DNA of 62,263 bases from an uncultured Oscillibacter sp. (GCF_910579365.1 NZ_CAJTUX010000010.1:1-62263), one strand, 5' to 3'; shown: positions 17,910-26,289, counted from the first letter of the stretch. Notes: generated by a model from the letters alone, not told the origin. Program-made: numbers and translations.

Positions 17910-18388
17910 TTGGGGCGGTGCGAAGCTGGATCACCTCCATCGCGGCGGTGACGCTGCTGCTGACCGTGGTCCAGGCCCTGGTTCCGGAGGGGACCCTTAA
18001 AAAAATAACCAGCTTCACCGGGGGACTGCTTCTGCTGGCGGTTCTGCTTCAGCCGGTGCTGCGGACGGACCTGGGGCGGCTGCGGCTGGACTTTTCCGAC
18101 TACGAAAATGCCATCGGGGACCGGACGGCGGAGCTGGAGTCCGCCGGAAAAGAAGAGCTGGCGGCACTCATAGCCGGGCGGACAGCCGCATATATATCGG
18201 ACAAAGCGGACGCGCTGGGTCTGGAGGTGACGGTCCGGGTGGAGACGGAGCCGGGGGCGGACGGGGAAGTTCCCCTCCCGGCCTTTGTGGAGCTGACGGG
18301 GCCCTATTCCCAGAGCCTGACGGACTGGATCGCGGGAGAGCTTGGAATTCCGGCGGAGAGGCAGGTTTGGCATGAAGGAAAAAACTAA
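17906..18388 (+). CDS. spoIIIAF: Stage III sporulation protein AF
   Basis: 160 residues. Two N-terminal membrane segments (IAAVTLLLTVVQALV and FTGGLLLLAVLLQPVL) are followed by a soluble C-terminal domain of about 100 residues with a ring-building-motif-like layout (LGLEVTVRVETEPG, then VELTGPYS). ATG 17906 overlaps the spoIIIAE stop by four bases, and the 3' end overlaps spoIIIAG by 17 bases. Confidence 0.9.
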   Translation: MIGAVRSWITSIAAVTLLLTVVQALVPEGTLKKITSFTGGLLLLAVLLQPVLRTDLGRLRLDFSDYENAIGDRTAELESAGKEELAALIAGRTAAYISDKADALGLEVTVRVETEPGADGEVPLPAFVELTGPYSQSLTDWIAGELGIPAERQVWHEGKN

Positions 18389-18902
18389 AGGAGTGCGAAA
18401 GATATGGGACAGATACAAGTACGCGGCGCTGGTGGCGCTGATCGGCGCGGGACTGCTGCTGTGGCCCGGACTTGGAGAGCGGGAGACGTCTTCCAAGCCC
18501 CGTGCGGAGAACCGGGAGACTGCCCAGAGCGGCTGGGACCTCCAGACCATTCAGACGGAGATGGCGGACATCCTGGCGGCCATGGACGGCGTGGGGCAGG
18601 TGAAGGTGATGCTGACAGTGGATTCCGACGGGGAGCGGCAGCTGGCCCAGGACACACAGCTGAGCTACAGCGGGGACACCGCCGCGCCGGAGGACTATTC
18701 CCGCAGATCGGAGACGGTCCGTCTGGATGGTTCCGGCGGGGACGAGACGGTGGTGGTGCGGAGGACGTATCCCACCTACCGGGGGGCCCTGGTGGTCTGC
18801 CAGGGCGGCGGCAGCGCGGAGGTGCGGCTTGCGGTGACGGGGGCGGTGGCCGCTCTCACCGGACTGCCCACGGACCGCGTCACGGTGGCAAAATGGCAGT
18901 GA
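18372..18902 (+). CDS. spoIIIAG: Stage III sporulation protein AG
   Basis: Ring-forming channel subunit, 176 residues. A membrane segment at about residues 13-32 (YKYAALVALIGAGLLLWPGL) is followed by an intermembrane domain with the ring-building motif, MDGVGQVKVMLTVDSDG and VVVRRTYPTYRGALVVCQGG. In characterised sporulators this family forms a large ring in the space between the two membranes. It is shorter than the B. subtilis protein (about 230). The start at ATG 18372 lies inside spoIIIAF. Confidence 0.93.
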   Translation: MKEKTKGVRKIWDRYKYAALVALIGAGLLLWPGLGERETSSKPRAENRETAQSGWDLQTIQTEMADILAAMDGVGQVKVMLTVDSDGERQLAQDTQLSYSGDTAAPEDYSRRSETVRLDGSGGDETVVVRRTYPTYRGALVVCQGGGSAEVRLAVTGAVAALTGLPTDRVTVAKWQ

Positions 18903-18925
18903 TTATTTGGAGGAGGAAAGGGTCT

Positions 18926-19528
18926 ATGAGCGCAAGATGGAAACGGAACGCAGTGGTGGCGGTGATGGCGGTGCTGGTCTGCTCGGCGGTGGCGCTGAAC
19001 TGGATGTACACCGGCCAGGAAGCGCAGGACGCCTCCGGCAAGCTTCTGGGGGAGGCCCAGCTGGTTTCCGGCAGCGGGGACGCGAAGGACGGCGGAGCGC
19101 CGGCGGAGGGCGGGGAACCGGCCGGGCCGGAGGACGCCGCCGCCCCGGCGGACGAGGACACGGTCTACACCGGCTCGGATTACTTCGCCTCCGCCCGGCT
19201 GACCCGGCAGCAGGCCAGGGACAACGCCATCTCGCTTCTCCAGGAGGCGGCGGAGCAGGAAAACGCCGACCAGGCCGTAGCCAACGAGGCCTCGCAGGGC
19301 ATCCAGGTCCTGGCGTCCTACACGCTGAAGGAGGCCCAGATTGAAAACCTGGTCACCGCCAAGGGCTACACGGACTGCGTGGCCTTCATGGGGGACGAGA
19401 GCGTCAGCGTGGTGGTGTCCACCAAGAGCGGAGAGCTGACGGCGGAGGACGTGGCCAAGATCACCGACATTACCATGACGGAGACCGGCTTCCCGGCGGG
19501 GGGCATCAAGATCATGGCGGCAAATTAG
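18926..19528 (+). CDS. spoIIIAH: Stage III sporulation protein AH
   Basis: 200 residues. SpoIIIAH binds forespore SpoIIQ to join the two membranes of the feeding channel. An N-terminal membrane segment (AVVAVMAVLVCSAVALNWMY) is followed by a low-complexity Gly/Ala/Pro/Glu linker at about residues 50-85. The YscJ/FliF-like domain follows (DYFASARLTRQQARDNAISL, then YTDCVAFMGDESVSVVV and the C-terminal ITMTETGF). ATG 18926 follows GGAGGAGGAAAGG. It is the last spoIIIA gene. Confidence 0.95.
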   Translation: MSARWKRNAVVAVMAVLVCSAVALNWMYTGQEAQDASGKLLGEAQLVSGSGDAKDGGAPAEGGEPAGPEDAAAPADEDTVYTGSDYFASARLTRQQARDNAISLLQEAAEQENADQAVANEASQGIQVLASYTLKEAQIENLVTAKGYTDCVAFMGDESVSVVVSTKSGELTAEDVAKITDITMTETGFPAGGIKIMAAN

Positions 19529-19531
19529 TGG

Positions 19532-19560
19532 TTGTAATTTCCGGCGGGATATGGTACAAT
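19532..19560 (+). promoter_or_regulatory. Promoter of the Asp23-nusB operon
   Basis: TTGTAA at 19532-19537, 17-nt spacer, TACAAT at 19555-19560, just after spoIIIAH. It separates housekeeping genes from the sporulation operon; no terminator is visible between them. Confidence 0.7.
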
Positions 19561-19642
19561 AACTCAGCATGATTTCAGCAGGAAAACCCGCCGTGGAGTG
19601 GAACCCCATTTCACGAAGGAACGAAATAAGGAGAGGTACAGC

Positions 19643-20020
19643 ATGGCCGAGAGCAAGGAATATATGACCCTGCCGGAGGAGAACGGCAGCATCAACATCT
19701 CGGAGGAGGTCATCGCCGCCATCGCCGTGGGCGCGGTCCGGGAGGTGGAGGGCGTCTCCGGTATGATGACGAATCTGGGCGGCAGCGTCAGCGATCTGGT
19801 GAACAACCGGAAAAACGCCCAGAAGGGCGTCCGGGGCGTGAAGATCGACATGACCGGCGCGGCGCTGGTTCTGGACCTGTATCTGACCGTGCGGTACGGC
19901 CACCCCATTCCCGAGGTGGCGGCCAACGCCCAGAAGGCCGTGTCCGGCGCGGTGGAGGCCATGACCGGCTGCCCGGTGGAGGCCGTCAACATCCATGTGG
20001 GCGGCGTGGCCCTGAACTGA
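19643..20020 (+). CDS. Asp23/Gls24 family protein (YqhY-like)
   Basis: 125 residues. The family pattern is clear: NGSINISEEVIAAIAVGAV, REVEGVSGM, a central VKIDMTGAALVLDLYLTVRYG and the C-terminal VEAVNIHVGGVAL. In Bacillus the homologue yqhY lies next to nusB and accBC and is linked to acetyl-CoA carboxylase control; accBC is absent here. ATG 19643 follows AAGGAGAGG. It precedes nusB by about 35 bases. Confidence 0.93.
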   Translation: MAESKEYMTLPEENGSINISEEVIAAIAVGAVREVEGVSGMMTNLGGSVSDLVNNRKNAQKGVRGVKIDMTGAALVLDLYLTVRYGHPIPEVAANAQKAVSGAVEAMTGCPVEAVNIHVGGVALN

Positions 20021-20055
20021 CGCCGGAGTGAACATCAGATAAAGGACGTAGAACT

Positions 20056-20505
20056 ATGGTACGGAATACCGCCCGGGAGATTGCCATTCATCTCTCTTAC
20101 GAATTGAACTTTACCGACAAGCCCGCGGAGGAGCTGCTGGACCAGCGCCTGACGGCGGAGGCCTTCGCCGGGCTGGCGGAGGAGGACGATCTTTACCGGG
20201 AAGCCCCCAACGCCAAACAGGCGGCGTATATCCGCCGCCTGGTCCGGGGCGTGCGGGAGCATGGGGCGGAGCTGGACGGCTATATTGAGAAATACGCCAA
20301 GGGCTGGAAGTTCTCCCGCATTCCCATGGTTGCCTCCGCCGTTATGCGGGTGGCCATGTACGAGGTGATGTACATGCCGGATATTCCCAACGCCGCCGCC
20401 ATCAACGAGGCGGTGGAGATCGCCAAAAAGTACGAGATGCCGGAGACGGTGAAATTCATCAACGGCATTCTGGGCAGCTTCTCCCGGCAGGAGCTCTCCG
20501 AATAA
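20056..20505 (+). CDS. nusB: Transcription antitermination factor NusB
   Basis: NusB binds boxA RNA with S10 and promotes antitermination of rRNA operons. It has 149 residues, all helical. The N-terminal RNA-binding region is TAREIAIHLSYELNF. The C-terminal signature is MYMPDIPNAAAINEAVEIAKKYEMPETVKFINGIL, of which AAINEAVEIAKKY is the classic part. A GTG or TTG start is not needed; ATG 20056 fits the family. It is followed by a terminator and then a foreign-looking two-gene module before xseA. Confidence 0.96.
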   Translation: MVRNTAREIAIHLSYELNFTDKPAEELLDQRLTAEAFAGLAEEDDLYREAPNAKQAAYIRRLVRGVREHGAELDGYIEKYAKGWKFSRIPMVASAVMRVAMYEVMYMPDIPNAAAINEAVEIAKKYEMPETVKFINGILGSFSRQELSE

Positions 20506-20553
20506 AAACAGCAGAGCGGGCATGGGTGCACCATGTCCGGCTCTGCTTTTTCC
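20504..20553 (+). terminator. Terminator after nusB
   Basis: AGCAGAGC (20510-20517) pairs with GCTCTGCT (20540-20547), with further inner pairing GGGCATGG/CCATGTCC, then a five-T run. A-rich on the left, so possibly bidirectional for the minus-strand gene ending 20594. Confidence 0.85.
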
Positions 20554-20593
20554 CGTGGAGGGGTCCGGCGGGCCGGAACCTCCGTCTCTCCGG

Positions 20594-20815
20594 TCAGCGT
20601 TGGGGCACGGCGCCGGCCAGCCCCGCGCCGGTCCGCAGACCCAGGGTGAAGGCGTGGAGGGCTGTAAACTCCAGGCATTTGTCCATGGAGAGCCGTTCGG
20701 AGGCCGGAAGACTGTTCCGCACAAGGTCGAAATGGAAGCTGTAATCCCCCTTTTTCTGTGCGTCAATCTGGGGCCGGATATAGTTGGCGTGAAGCCAGAG
20801 CATGAAGTCGGACAT
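20594..20815 (-). CDS. Small unknown protein divergent from XRE regulator
   Basis: 73 residues, family not recognised. The N-terminus is hydrophobic and aromatic (SDFMLWLHANYIRPQIDAQ), the middle is charged, and the C-terminus is Gly/Leu-rich (LGLRTGAGLAG). No clear signal peptide. ATG 20815 is chosen because AAAGGTGG lies 5 nt upstream; an in-frame start at 20851 lies inside the operator region. It is transcribed away from an XRE regulator whose twin operator sites overlap this gene's promoter, so it is probably repressed by that regulator. Confidence 0.75.
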   Translation of the reverse strand: MSDFMLWLHANYIRPQIDAQKKGDYSFHFDLVRNSLPASERLSMDKCLEFTALHAFTLGLRTGAGLAGAVPQR

Positions 20816-20848
20816 AATGACCACCTTTCTTTTGAGACATTTTGGGAA

Positions 20849-20900
20849 CATGAAATCTATTTCGTGCTCTTAGCATAGCATGAAATCCATTTCGTGTCAA
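20849..20900. promoter_or_regulatory. Minus-strand promoter with two XRE-type operators
   Basis: Two near-identical 18-bp sites (20849-20866 and 20879-20896) differ at one base. Each contains the dyad GAAAT-N2-ATTTC, and they start 30 bp apart. On the minus strand a strong promoter reads TTGACA (20900-20895), 17-nt spacer, TATGCT (20877-20872). One operator fills the spacer and touches the -35; the other lies just past the -10. Binding by the adjacent XRE protein is inference. Confidence 0.8.
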
Positions 20901-20909
20901 GGAGTTATC

Positions 20910-21116
20910 ATGGAATTTTCAGAAAGATTGCGGGCTTTGCGGATGGAACGCAAAGAGACTCAGGTGCAAGTTGCGGTGGCGGTTGGAATTACGGCCCGCC
21001 AGTACCAAGGACTTGAGGGGGCAACCAGCGTTCCTAATTTTTATAATCTCTGCGCCCTGGCAGACCATTTTGGCGTCAGCCTGGACTATCTGGCCGGGCG
21101 CTCCGACGAGAGGTAA
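20910..21116 (+). CDS. Small XRE-family helix-turn-helix regulator
   Basis: 68-residue DNA-binding protein made of one Cro/C1-type helix-turn-helix domain: MEFSERLRALRMERKETQVQ, then VAVGITARQYQGLEGATSVP and LADHFGVSLDYLAGRSDE. ATG 20910 follows AAGGAG 6 nt upstream; an earlier in-frame ATG (20880) lies within an operator. The stop is three bases before the xseA start, so it heads the xseA-xseB-ispA transcript. It probably represses the divergent small gene and may autoregulate. Confidence 0.92.
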   Translation: MEFSERLRALRMERKETQVQVAVAVGITARQYQGLEGATSVPNFYNLCALADHFGVSLDYLAGRSDER

Positions 21117-21119
21117 CTC

Positions 21120-22361
21120 ATGGAACAGCACATTTTCGGCGTCGCCGAGGTCAATCAGCTGGTCAAGCTTCTGCTGGACGGAGAGCCTATGCTTCAGAAC
21201 ATTTATGTCCGGGGTGAGCTTTCCAATTATAAAATGTATCCCTCCGGGCACCATTACTTTACCTTAAAGGACCCGGAGGGGGCCCTTCGCTGCGTCATTT
21301 TCCGGGGACAGGCGTCCCGCCTCCGGTTCCGCCCGGAAAACGGCATGAAGGTCATTGCCCAGGGACGGATTACGGTCTTTCCCCGGGACGGGGCCTATCA
21401 GCTCTACTGTAACGCCCTGACTCCCGAAGGGGCGGGGGACCTGGCGGTTGCCTTCGAACAGCTTAAGGCTAAGCTCTATGCCGAGGGTCTTTTTGACCCG
21501 GCCCACAAGAAGCCCCTGCCGCTCTATCCGGAGAAAATCGCCATTGTCACCTCCTCCGCCGGCGCGGCGGTTCACGACATGATCCGCATTCTGCGACGGC
21601 GCTATCCTCTGGCGAAGGTGCTGTTGCTGCCCGTTCGGGTCCAGGGGGCCGAGGCTCCGCCGGAAATTGCCGGAGCCATTCGCTACGCCAACAAGTGGCG
21701 GGTGGGAGATGTCATCATCACCGGCCGGGGCGGCGGGTCCATGGAGGACCTGTGGGCCTTCAACGATGAGCGGGTGGCCAGGGCCATTTACGATTCGGAG
21801 CTGCCCGTCATCTCCGCCGTGGGCCACGAGCCGGACGTGACCATCTCCGATTTCGTGGCGGACGCCCGGGCGTCCACTCCCTCCAACGCGGCGGAAATTG
21901 CCGTGCCGGACCAGGAGGCCCTGCGGCAGTGGCTGGGGGGAGCAGCGTCCCGGATGGAGCAGAGCGAGGCCGCCCGGCTGGCGTCCGCGCGACAGAGACT
22001 GACGGCGCTGGCGGAAAAGCGGGTCCTTCGGGACCAGATGGCCTACGTCCAGGACAAGCGGATGGAACTGGTACACGTCCAGCAGCGGCTGGGGGACCTG
22101 TCCGCCGGGCTGGTGGCGGGAAAACGGCAGCGGGTGTCCGTCCTGGGGGCGGCGCTGGACGCTATGAGCCCCTTGAAGGTCCTGGGCCGGGGCTACGCCA
22201 TGGCCCGCGGGCCCTCGGGCGAGATTTTAAGGACCTGGCAGGATGTTCAAACCGGGGAACGGGTGGCCGTGACCCTGGGAAAAGGGGGCTTTATCTGCAC
22301 GGTGGACGAGCCCTATCAAGAGGAGGAGAACGCGCATGGCCGCGAAAAAAGTGACGTTTGA
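21120..22361 (+). CDS. xseA: Exodeoxyribonuclease VII large subunit
   Basis: Catalytic subunit of ExoVII, which degrades single-stranded DNA in both directions to short acid-soluble pieces. It has 413 residues. The N-terminal OB domain (about 1-100) includes NIYVRGELSNYKMYPSGHHY. The catalytic core has YPEKIAIVTSSAGAAVHD, IITGRGGGSMEDLWAFNDE and SAVGHEPDVTISDFVADARA. Coiled-coil and C-terminal parts follow (VLGRGYAM). It overlaps xseB by 26 bases, as usual for this pair. Confidence 0.97.
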   Translation: MEQHIFGVAEVNQLVKLLLDGEPMLQNIYVRGELSNYKMYPSGHHYFTLKDPEGALRCVIFRGQASRLRFRPENGMKVIAQGRITVFPRDGAYQLYCNALTPEGAGDLAVAFEQLKAKLYAEGLFDPAHKKPLPLYPEKIAIVTSSAGAAVHDMIRILRRRYPLAKVLLLPVRVQGAEAPPEIAGAIRYANKWRVGDVIITGRGGGSMEDLWAFNDERVARAIYDSELPVISAVGHEPDVTISDFVADARASTPSNAAEIAVPDQEALRQWLGGAASRMEQSEAARLASARQRLTALAEKRVLRDQMAYVQDKRMELVHVQQRLGDLSAGLVAGKRQRVSVLGAALDAMSPLKVLGRGYAMARGPSGEILRTWQDVQTGERVAVTLGKGGFICTVDEPYQEEENAHGREKSDV

Positions 22362-22575
22362 GCAGCAGATCGCCCGTCTGGAGGAGATCGTCTCCGCCCT
22401 GGAGCAGGGAGACGTTCAGCTTGCGGATTCCCTGGCCCTGTTTGAGGAAGGGACGAAGCTGATCGCCGCCTGTACCAAACAGCTGGATCAGGCGGAGCAG
22501 CAGGTGGTAAAGCTGATGAAGGGCCCCGGCGGCGCGCCGGAGGAGTTGCCCTTCGAAACCACGGAGGAGGCTTGA
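22336..22575 (+). CDS. xseB: Exodeoxyribonuclease VII small subunit
   Basis: 79-residue helical subunit that binds the coiled coil of XseA. The sequence TFEQQIARLEEIVSALEQG and LADSLALFEEGTKLIAAC is the family signature. ATG 22336 follows AAGAGGAGGAGAACGCGC inside the 3' end of xseA. ispA follows three bases after the stop. Confidence 0.95.
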   Translation: MAAKKVTFEQQIARLEEIVSALEQGDVQLADSLALFEEGTKLIAACTKQLDQAEQQVVKLMKGPGGAPEELPFETTEEA

Positions 22576-22578
22576 AGC

Positions 22579-23475
22579 ATGGACTTTCAGCGGGAACTGG
22601 AGACGGCCCGGACAATGGTCGAAACCCGGCTGCGGGACTTTTTCCCCGGCGAAGGGCTGGAGGAGGCCATGCACTACAGCCTTCTGGCCGGCGGGAAGCG
22701 CATCCGGCCCATTCTAACCATGAAATTCTGTGAGGCGGCGGGGGGGTCCATGGAGGAGGCGCTGGATTTTGGCTGTGGAGTGGAAATGCTTCACACCTAT
22801 TCTCTCATCCACGATGACCTGCCCTGCATGGACAACGACGACCTCCGCCGGGGGAAGCCCACCTGCCACAAGGTTTACGGCGAGTGCGTGGCCACCCTGG
22901 CGGGCGACGCCCTTCAGGCGGCGGCGTTTCGCACGGTGCTCTCCGCCGGGGGCCAATGGCGGCACGGCGGCGGCGCGTGCAAGGCGCTGGCGGCAAGGAT
23001 TCTGGCGGAGGCCGCCGGGGAGACGGGCATGTGCGGCGGGCAGTACTGGGATACCATCGGCAACGGCCAGTCTCGTACCGCCGAGGCCCTGACGGAAATT
23101 AACGACCGGAAGACGGGAGCTTTGCTCCGGGCGGCGTGCATGATGGGCGTCGCCGCCTCTAAGGGCCGCCGGACAGTGGATGACGCTTGCATGGACGCCG
23201 CCAGGGATTACGCCACCAATCTTGGTCTGGCGTTTCAGATTCGGGACGACATTTTGGACGCGGTGTCCACCCGGGAAGAGCTTGGCAAACCCATCGGCTC
23301 CGATGCGGCGAACCAAAAGAGCACGTTTGCGGCTCTGTTGGGCATTCCGGCCTGTGAAGAGAAGGTTCGGACCTATACGGAACTGGCCAAAAAGGCGCTG
23401 AAAGGCTGCGGCTGGACGGGAGAGACGCGGTTTCTTCTGGAGCTGGCGGACAGTCTGGCGGTGCGGAAAAACTGA
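22579..23475 (+). CDS. ispA: Farnesyl/polyprenyl diphosphate synthase
   Basis: Condenses DMAPP or allylic diphosphates with IPP to make geranyl and farnesyl diphosphate for isoprenoid synthesis. It has 298 residues. The first Asp-rich motif starts at D79 (DDLPCMDNDD), preceded by LLAGGKRIRPIL. The second is DDILD at D223-D227. It is the last gene of the xseA-xseB-ispA run, the standard order in Firmicutes, though dxs does not follow here. Other isoprenoid genes in the window are ispH, ispD and ispF. Confidence 0.95.
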   Translation: MDFQRELETARTMVETRLRDFFPGEGLEEAMHYSLLAGGKRIRPILTMKFCEAAGGSMEEALDFGCGVEMLHTYSLIHDDLPCMDNDDLRRGKPTCHKVYGECVATLAGDALQAAAFRTVLSAGGQWRHGGGACKALAARILAEAAGETGMCGGQYWDTIGNGQSRTAEALTEINDRKTGALLRAACMMGVAASKGRRTVDDACMDAARDYATNLGLAFQIRDDILDAVSTREELGKPIGSDAANQKSTFAALLGIPACEEKVRTYTELAKKALKGCGWTGETRFLLELADSLAVRKN

Positions 23476-23507
23476 GCGGGTTTTTAAGCTGCTTTGGGAG
23501 GCGTTTT

Positions 23508-24122
23508 ATGTCGATTTGGGAAAAGCTCCACAGCGGGGAGCTCTATCAATCTGCGGATGAGGAATTGCTTCGGGAGCAGGAGAGGTATCTTGACCGTTTG
23601 TATGCCTTCAACCACACCCGCCCCGCCGAGCAGGACCGCCGGACGGCCATTTTGCGCGAGCTGCTTGCCGAGTTTGGCGAGGGCAGCTACATTGAGCCGC
23701 CCTTTCACGCGAATTGGGGCGGCCATCATCTGCATATCGGGAAGAATGTTTACGCGAATTTTAACCTGACTGTTGTGGACGACACCCATATTTACGTGGG
23801 AGATTATACAAAATTCGGGCCCAATGTGGTGCTGGCCGCGGCGGGGCATCCGCTGTGGCCCGGGCTTCGGGAACAGGGCTATCAGTTCAACGCGCCCATT
23901 CGGATCGGAAGGGGCTGCTGGCTGGGGGCCGGCGTGATTGTTCTGCCCTGCGTCAGCATTGGGGACGGAACGGTCATCGGGGCGGGAAGCGTCGTCACCC
24001 GGGATATTCCGCCGGATTCCCTGGCCGTGGGAAATCCGTGCAGAGTTCTGCGCGCGCTGGGCGAGCATGACCGGAAATACTATTTCAAAGATCGGAAGAT
24101 CGACGCGGAGCTGTTTCAATAG
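23508..24122 (+). CDS. Sugar O-acetyltransferase (Maa/LacA type)
   Basis: Transfers acetyl from acetyl-CoA to a sugar hydroxyl. It has 204 residues. The N-terminal Maa helix region (EKLHSGELYQSADEELLRE) is followed by a left-handed beta-helix of hexapeptide repeats (IGKNVYANFNLTVVDDTHIY, later IGRGCWLGAGVIVLPCVSIG and GTVIGAGSVVTRDIPP). The likely catalytic His is in AAAGHPLWPG near residue 116. The C-terminal AVGNPCRVLR is typical. ATG 23508 follows GGGAGGCGTTTT. The acceptor sugar is unknown. Confidence 0.93.
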   Translation: MSIWEKLHSGELYQSADEELLREQERYLDRLYAFNHTRPAEQDRRTAILRELLAEFGEGSYIEPPFHANWGGHHLHIGKNVYANFNLTVVDDTHIYVGDYTKFGPNVVLAAAGHPLWPGLREQGYQFNAPIRIGRGCWLGAGVIVLPCVSIGDGTVIGAGSVVTRDIPPDSLAVGNPCRVLRALGEHDRKYYFKDRKIDAELFQ

Positions 24123-24200
24123 GCGCGGTGTCGAAAGCGGAGAAGAGAATCCATGGTTCGATCAAATTCCTTGGAAATCCGTTCCGGAGGGAAGAGGCCA

Positions 24201-25067
24201 ATGGCAAAAGACATTTTGCATCAATTAGAGCAGGGCAAGGACGGCTTTTCCAAGGGGCAAAAGCGCATTGCCAGCTACATTCTGGAAAACTACGATAAGG
24301 CCGCTTTCATGACCGCCAGCCGTCTGGGCCTGCTGGCGGGAGTCAGCGAATCCACGGTTGTGCGCTTTGCCTCCGAGCTGGGGTACGACGGCTATCCCAG
24401 CATGCAGAGGGCCCTTCAGGACATGATCCGGAGCCGTCTGACGTCCACACAGCGCATACAGCAGGCGGGAAACCTGTTTTCCGGACAGGATATTCTGCCA
24501 GCGGTCCTCCAGTCTGATATTGACAAGCTGCGTCAAATGTCCGGCAGGATCGATCAACGGGAGTTCAGCCGGGTGCTGGACAAGATTATGAACAGCCGCC
24601 ATATCTATATTCTGGGGGTTCGCTCCTCTTCCTTCGTGGCGGGCTACCTGCATTTTTACATGCACTTGCTGTCGGAAAATGTAACGCTGATCCAGTCCAA
24701 CGCGGCAGGGGAGATGTTTGAGCAGATGCTTCGCATGGGAGACGGAGACGTGCTGATCGCCATCAGCTTTCCCCGCTATTCCAATGTCACCATCAATACG
24801 GTGAAGTTTGCCCGTGACCGGGGAGCCAGCATCATCGCCATTACGGACAACGAGCTCTCGCCGGTCTATCAGCTTTCGGACGCGGCGCTTCTGGCCCCCT
24901 GTGAAATGATTTCCTTTGTGGACTCTATGGTTGCGCCCTTGTCGCTGATCAACGCGCTGCTGGTGGCGCTGTCCAACCGGATGGGGGCGGACGTCTCCGG
25001 CACCTTTGCGGAGCTGGAGGAAATCTGGAATCGATATGGTGTGTTTGGCAGGGCAGACGATGAGTAG
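24201..25067 (+). CDS. MurR/RpiR-family regulator with SIS domain
   Basis: Transcription regulator of 288 residues. The N-terminal HTH_6 domain (about 1-80) has GFSKGQKRIASYILENYDKA and GVSESTVVRFASELGYDGY. The C-terminal SIS domain (about 110-250) has IYILGVRSSSFVAGYLHFY, ISFPRYSNVTINTVKFARDR and IAITDNELSPV; it probably senses a phosphosugar. ATG 24201 is preferred to an upstream start (24153) because of GGAGG and AGAGG just before it. The next gene starts within its last codons. The target is not clear. Confidence 0.93.
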   Translation: MAKDILHQLEQGKDGFSKGQKRIASYILENYDKAAFMTASRLGLLAGVSESTVVRFASELGYDGYPSMQRALQDMIRSRLTSTQRIQQAGNLFSGQDILPAVLQSDIDKLRQMSGRIDQREFSRVLDKIMNSRHIYILGVRSSSFVAGYLHFYMHLLSENVTLIQSNAAGEMFEQMLRMGDGDVLIAISFPRYSNVTINTVKFARDRGASIIAITDNELSPVYQLSDAALLAPCEMISFVDSMVAPLSLINALLVALSNRMGADVSGTFAELEEIWNRYGVFGRADDE

Positions 25068-26289
25068 AGAAGTTCTGGTGGCCGGCGGCGGCGCCGCCGG
25101 CATGATGGCCGCCATTTCAGCGGCGGAATGCGGGGCCTCCGTTACGCTTCTGGAGCCCAACGAACGGCTTGGAAAAAAGCTGAACATTACCGGGAAAGGC
25201 CGCTGTAATGTGACCAATCATACCGGCCTTGAGGGATTACTGGCCAACATTCCGCGTAATGGGAAATTCCTTTACAGCGCTTTCTCCCGCTTCAATGCCC
25301 AGGATACCATGGCCTTTTTTGAGGAGCTTGGCGTCCCTTTGAAGACGGAGCGGGGGAACCGGGTGTTCCCGGTGTCGGACCGGGCCTTCGACATCAGCGC
25401 CGCGCTGGAACGGAGGCTTCGAAAGCAAAAGGTTTCCATTCTCAAGGACCGCGCCGTGTCCCTGGAAATTGAAAACGGCGGGGTGTCCGGCGTCAGAGGG
25501 GAGCGGGGGCGCTATCCGGCCTCTGCGGTGATTCTGGCCACCGGCGGCATCTCTTATCCCGCCACCGGCTCCACCGGCGAGGGCCACCGCATGGCTGCGG
25601 AAGCGGGGCACACGGTGACGCCTCTGCGGGGCTCTCTGGTACCGCTCCGGGATTTTGGAGTTGGAAAAACCCTACAAGGTCTCAGCCTCCGGAATGTGGG
25701 CTTGACGGTGTTGGAAGACAGCAGGAAAATCTATACGGACTTCGGGGAATTGGTGTTCACACATTTTGGCCTCAGCGGCCCCCTGATCCTGTCGGCCTCC
25801 GCTCATATGCGGCGGTTTGGGGAGCGGGCCTATCACCTGGAAATCGATTTGAAGCCCGCGCTGGACGAACAGACGCTGGACCGGCGGCTGCTGGGAGATT
25901 TTGAAAAGTACAGCAACCACGATTTCTGCAATGCGCTGAACGATCTGCTGCCCCAGAAGCTGATTCCGGAAATCGTTCGGGCCTCCGGCATTGATCCCCG
26001 CCAGAAAGTTCACGATATTACCCGGGAACAGCGCCGGGGACTGCTTCGGGTATTGAAATGTTTTCCCGTTGTGATCGCGGGACCCTGTCCGGTGACGGAC
26101 GCCATCGTCACCTCCGGAGGCGTCAAGGTGGGGGAGGTCCATCCAGCTTCCATGGAGTCGAAGCTGGTACGGGGACTCTATTTTGCCGGGGAGATTCTGG
26201 ATGTGGACGCATATACCGGCGGCTTCAATTTGCAGATTGCCTGGTCCACAGGCAGAGCCGCCGGGATTGCGGCGGCGAATGAAGATTAA
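25060..26289 (+). CDS. HI0933-family flavoprotein (BaiN-like)
   Basis: Predicted FAD/NAD(P)-dependent oxidoreductase, 409 residues. The dinucleotide-binding motif AGGGAAGMMAA is at about residues 7-17, followed by LEPNERLGKKLNITGKGRCNVTN, the family hallmark. VILATGGISYPATGSTG and the C-terminal YFAGEILDVDAYTGGFNLQ are also characteristic. One relative, BaiN, was assigned to bile-acid 7-dehydroxylation in Clostridium scindens, but the family is broad, so that role is not inferred here. ATG 25060 overlaps the RpiR gene by 8 bases; an alternative start is 25036. Confidence 0.88.
   Translation: MSREVLVAGGGAAGMMAAISAAECGASVTLLEPNERLGKKLNITGKGRCNVTNHTGLEGLLANIPRNGKFLYSAFSRFNAQDTMAFFEELGVPLKTERGNRVFPVSDRAFDISAALERRLRKQKVSILKDRAVSLEIENGGVSGVRGERGRYPASAVILATGGISYPATGSTGEGHRMAAEAGHTVTPLRGSLVPLRDFGVGKTLQGLSLRNVGLTVLEDSRKIYTDFGELVFTHFGLSGPLILSASAHMRRFGERAYHLEIDLKPALDEQTLDRRLLGDFEKYSNHDFCNALNDLLPQKLIPEIVRASGIDPRQKVHDITREQRRGLLRVLKCFPVVIAGPCPVTDAIVTSGGVKVGEVHPASMESKLVRGLYFAGEILDVDAYTGGFNLQIAWSTGRAAGIAAANED

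Noticed and set aside
25060..26289. Bile-acid dehydroxylation role for the HI0933-family flavoprotein
   Set aside because: The family includes BaiN but is nearly universal in Clostridia. No other bai genes are present.
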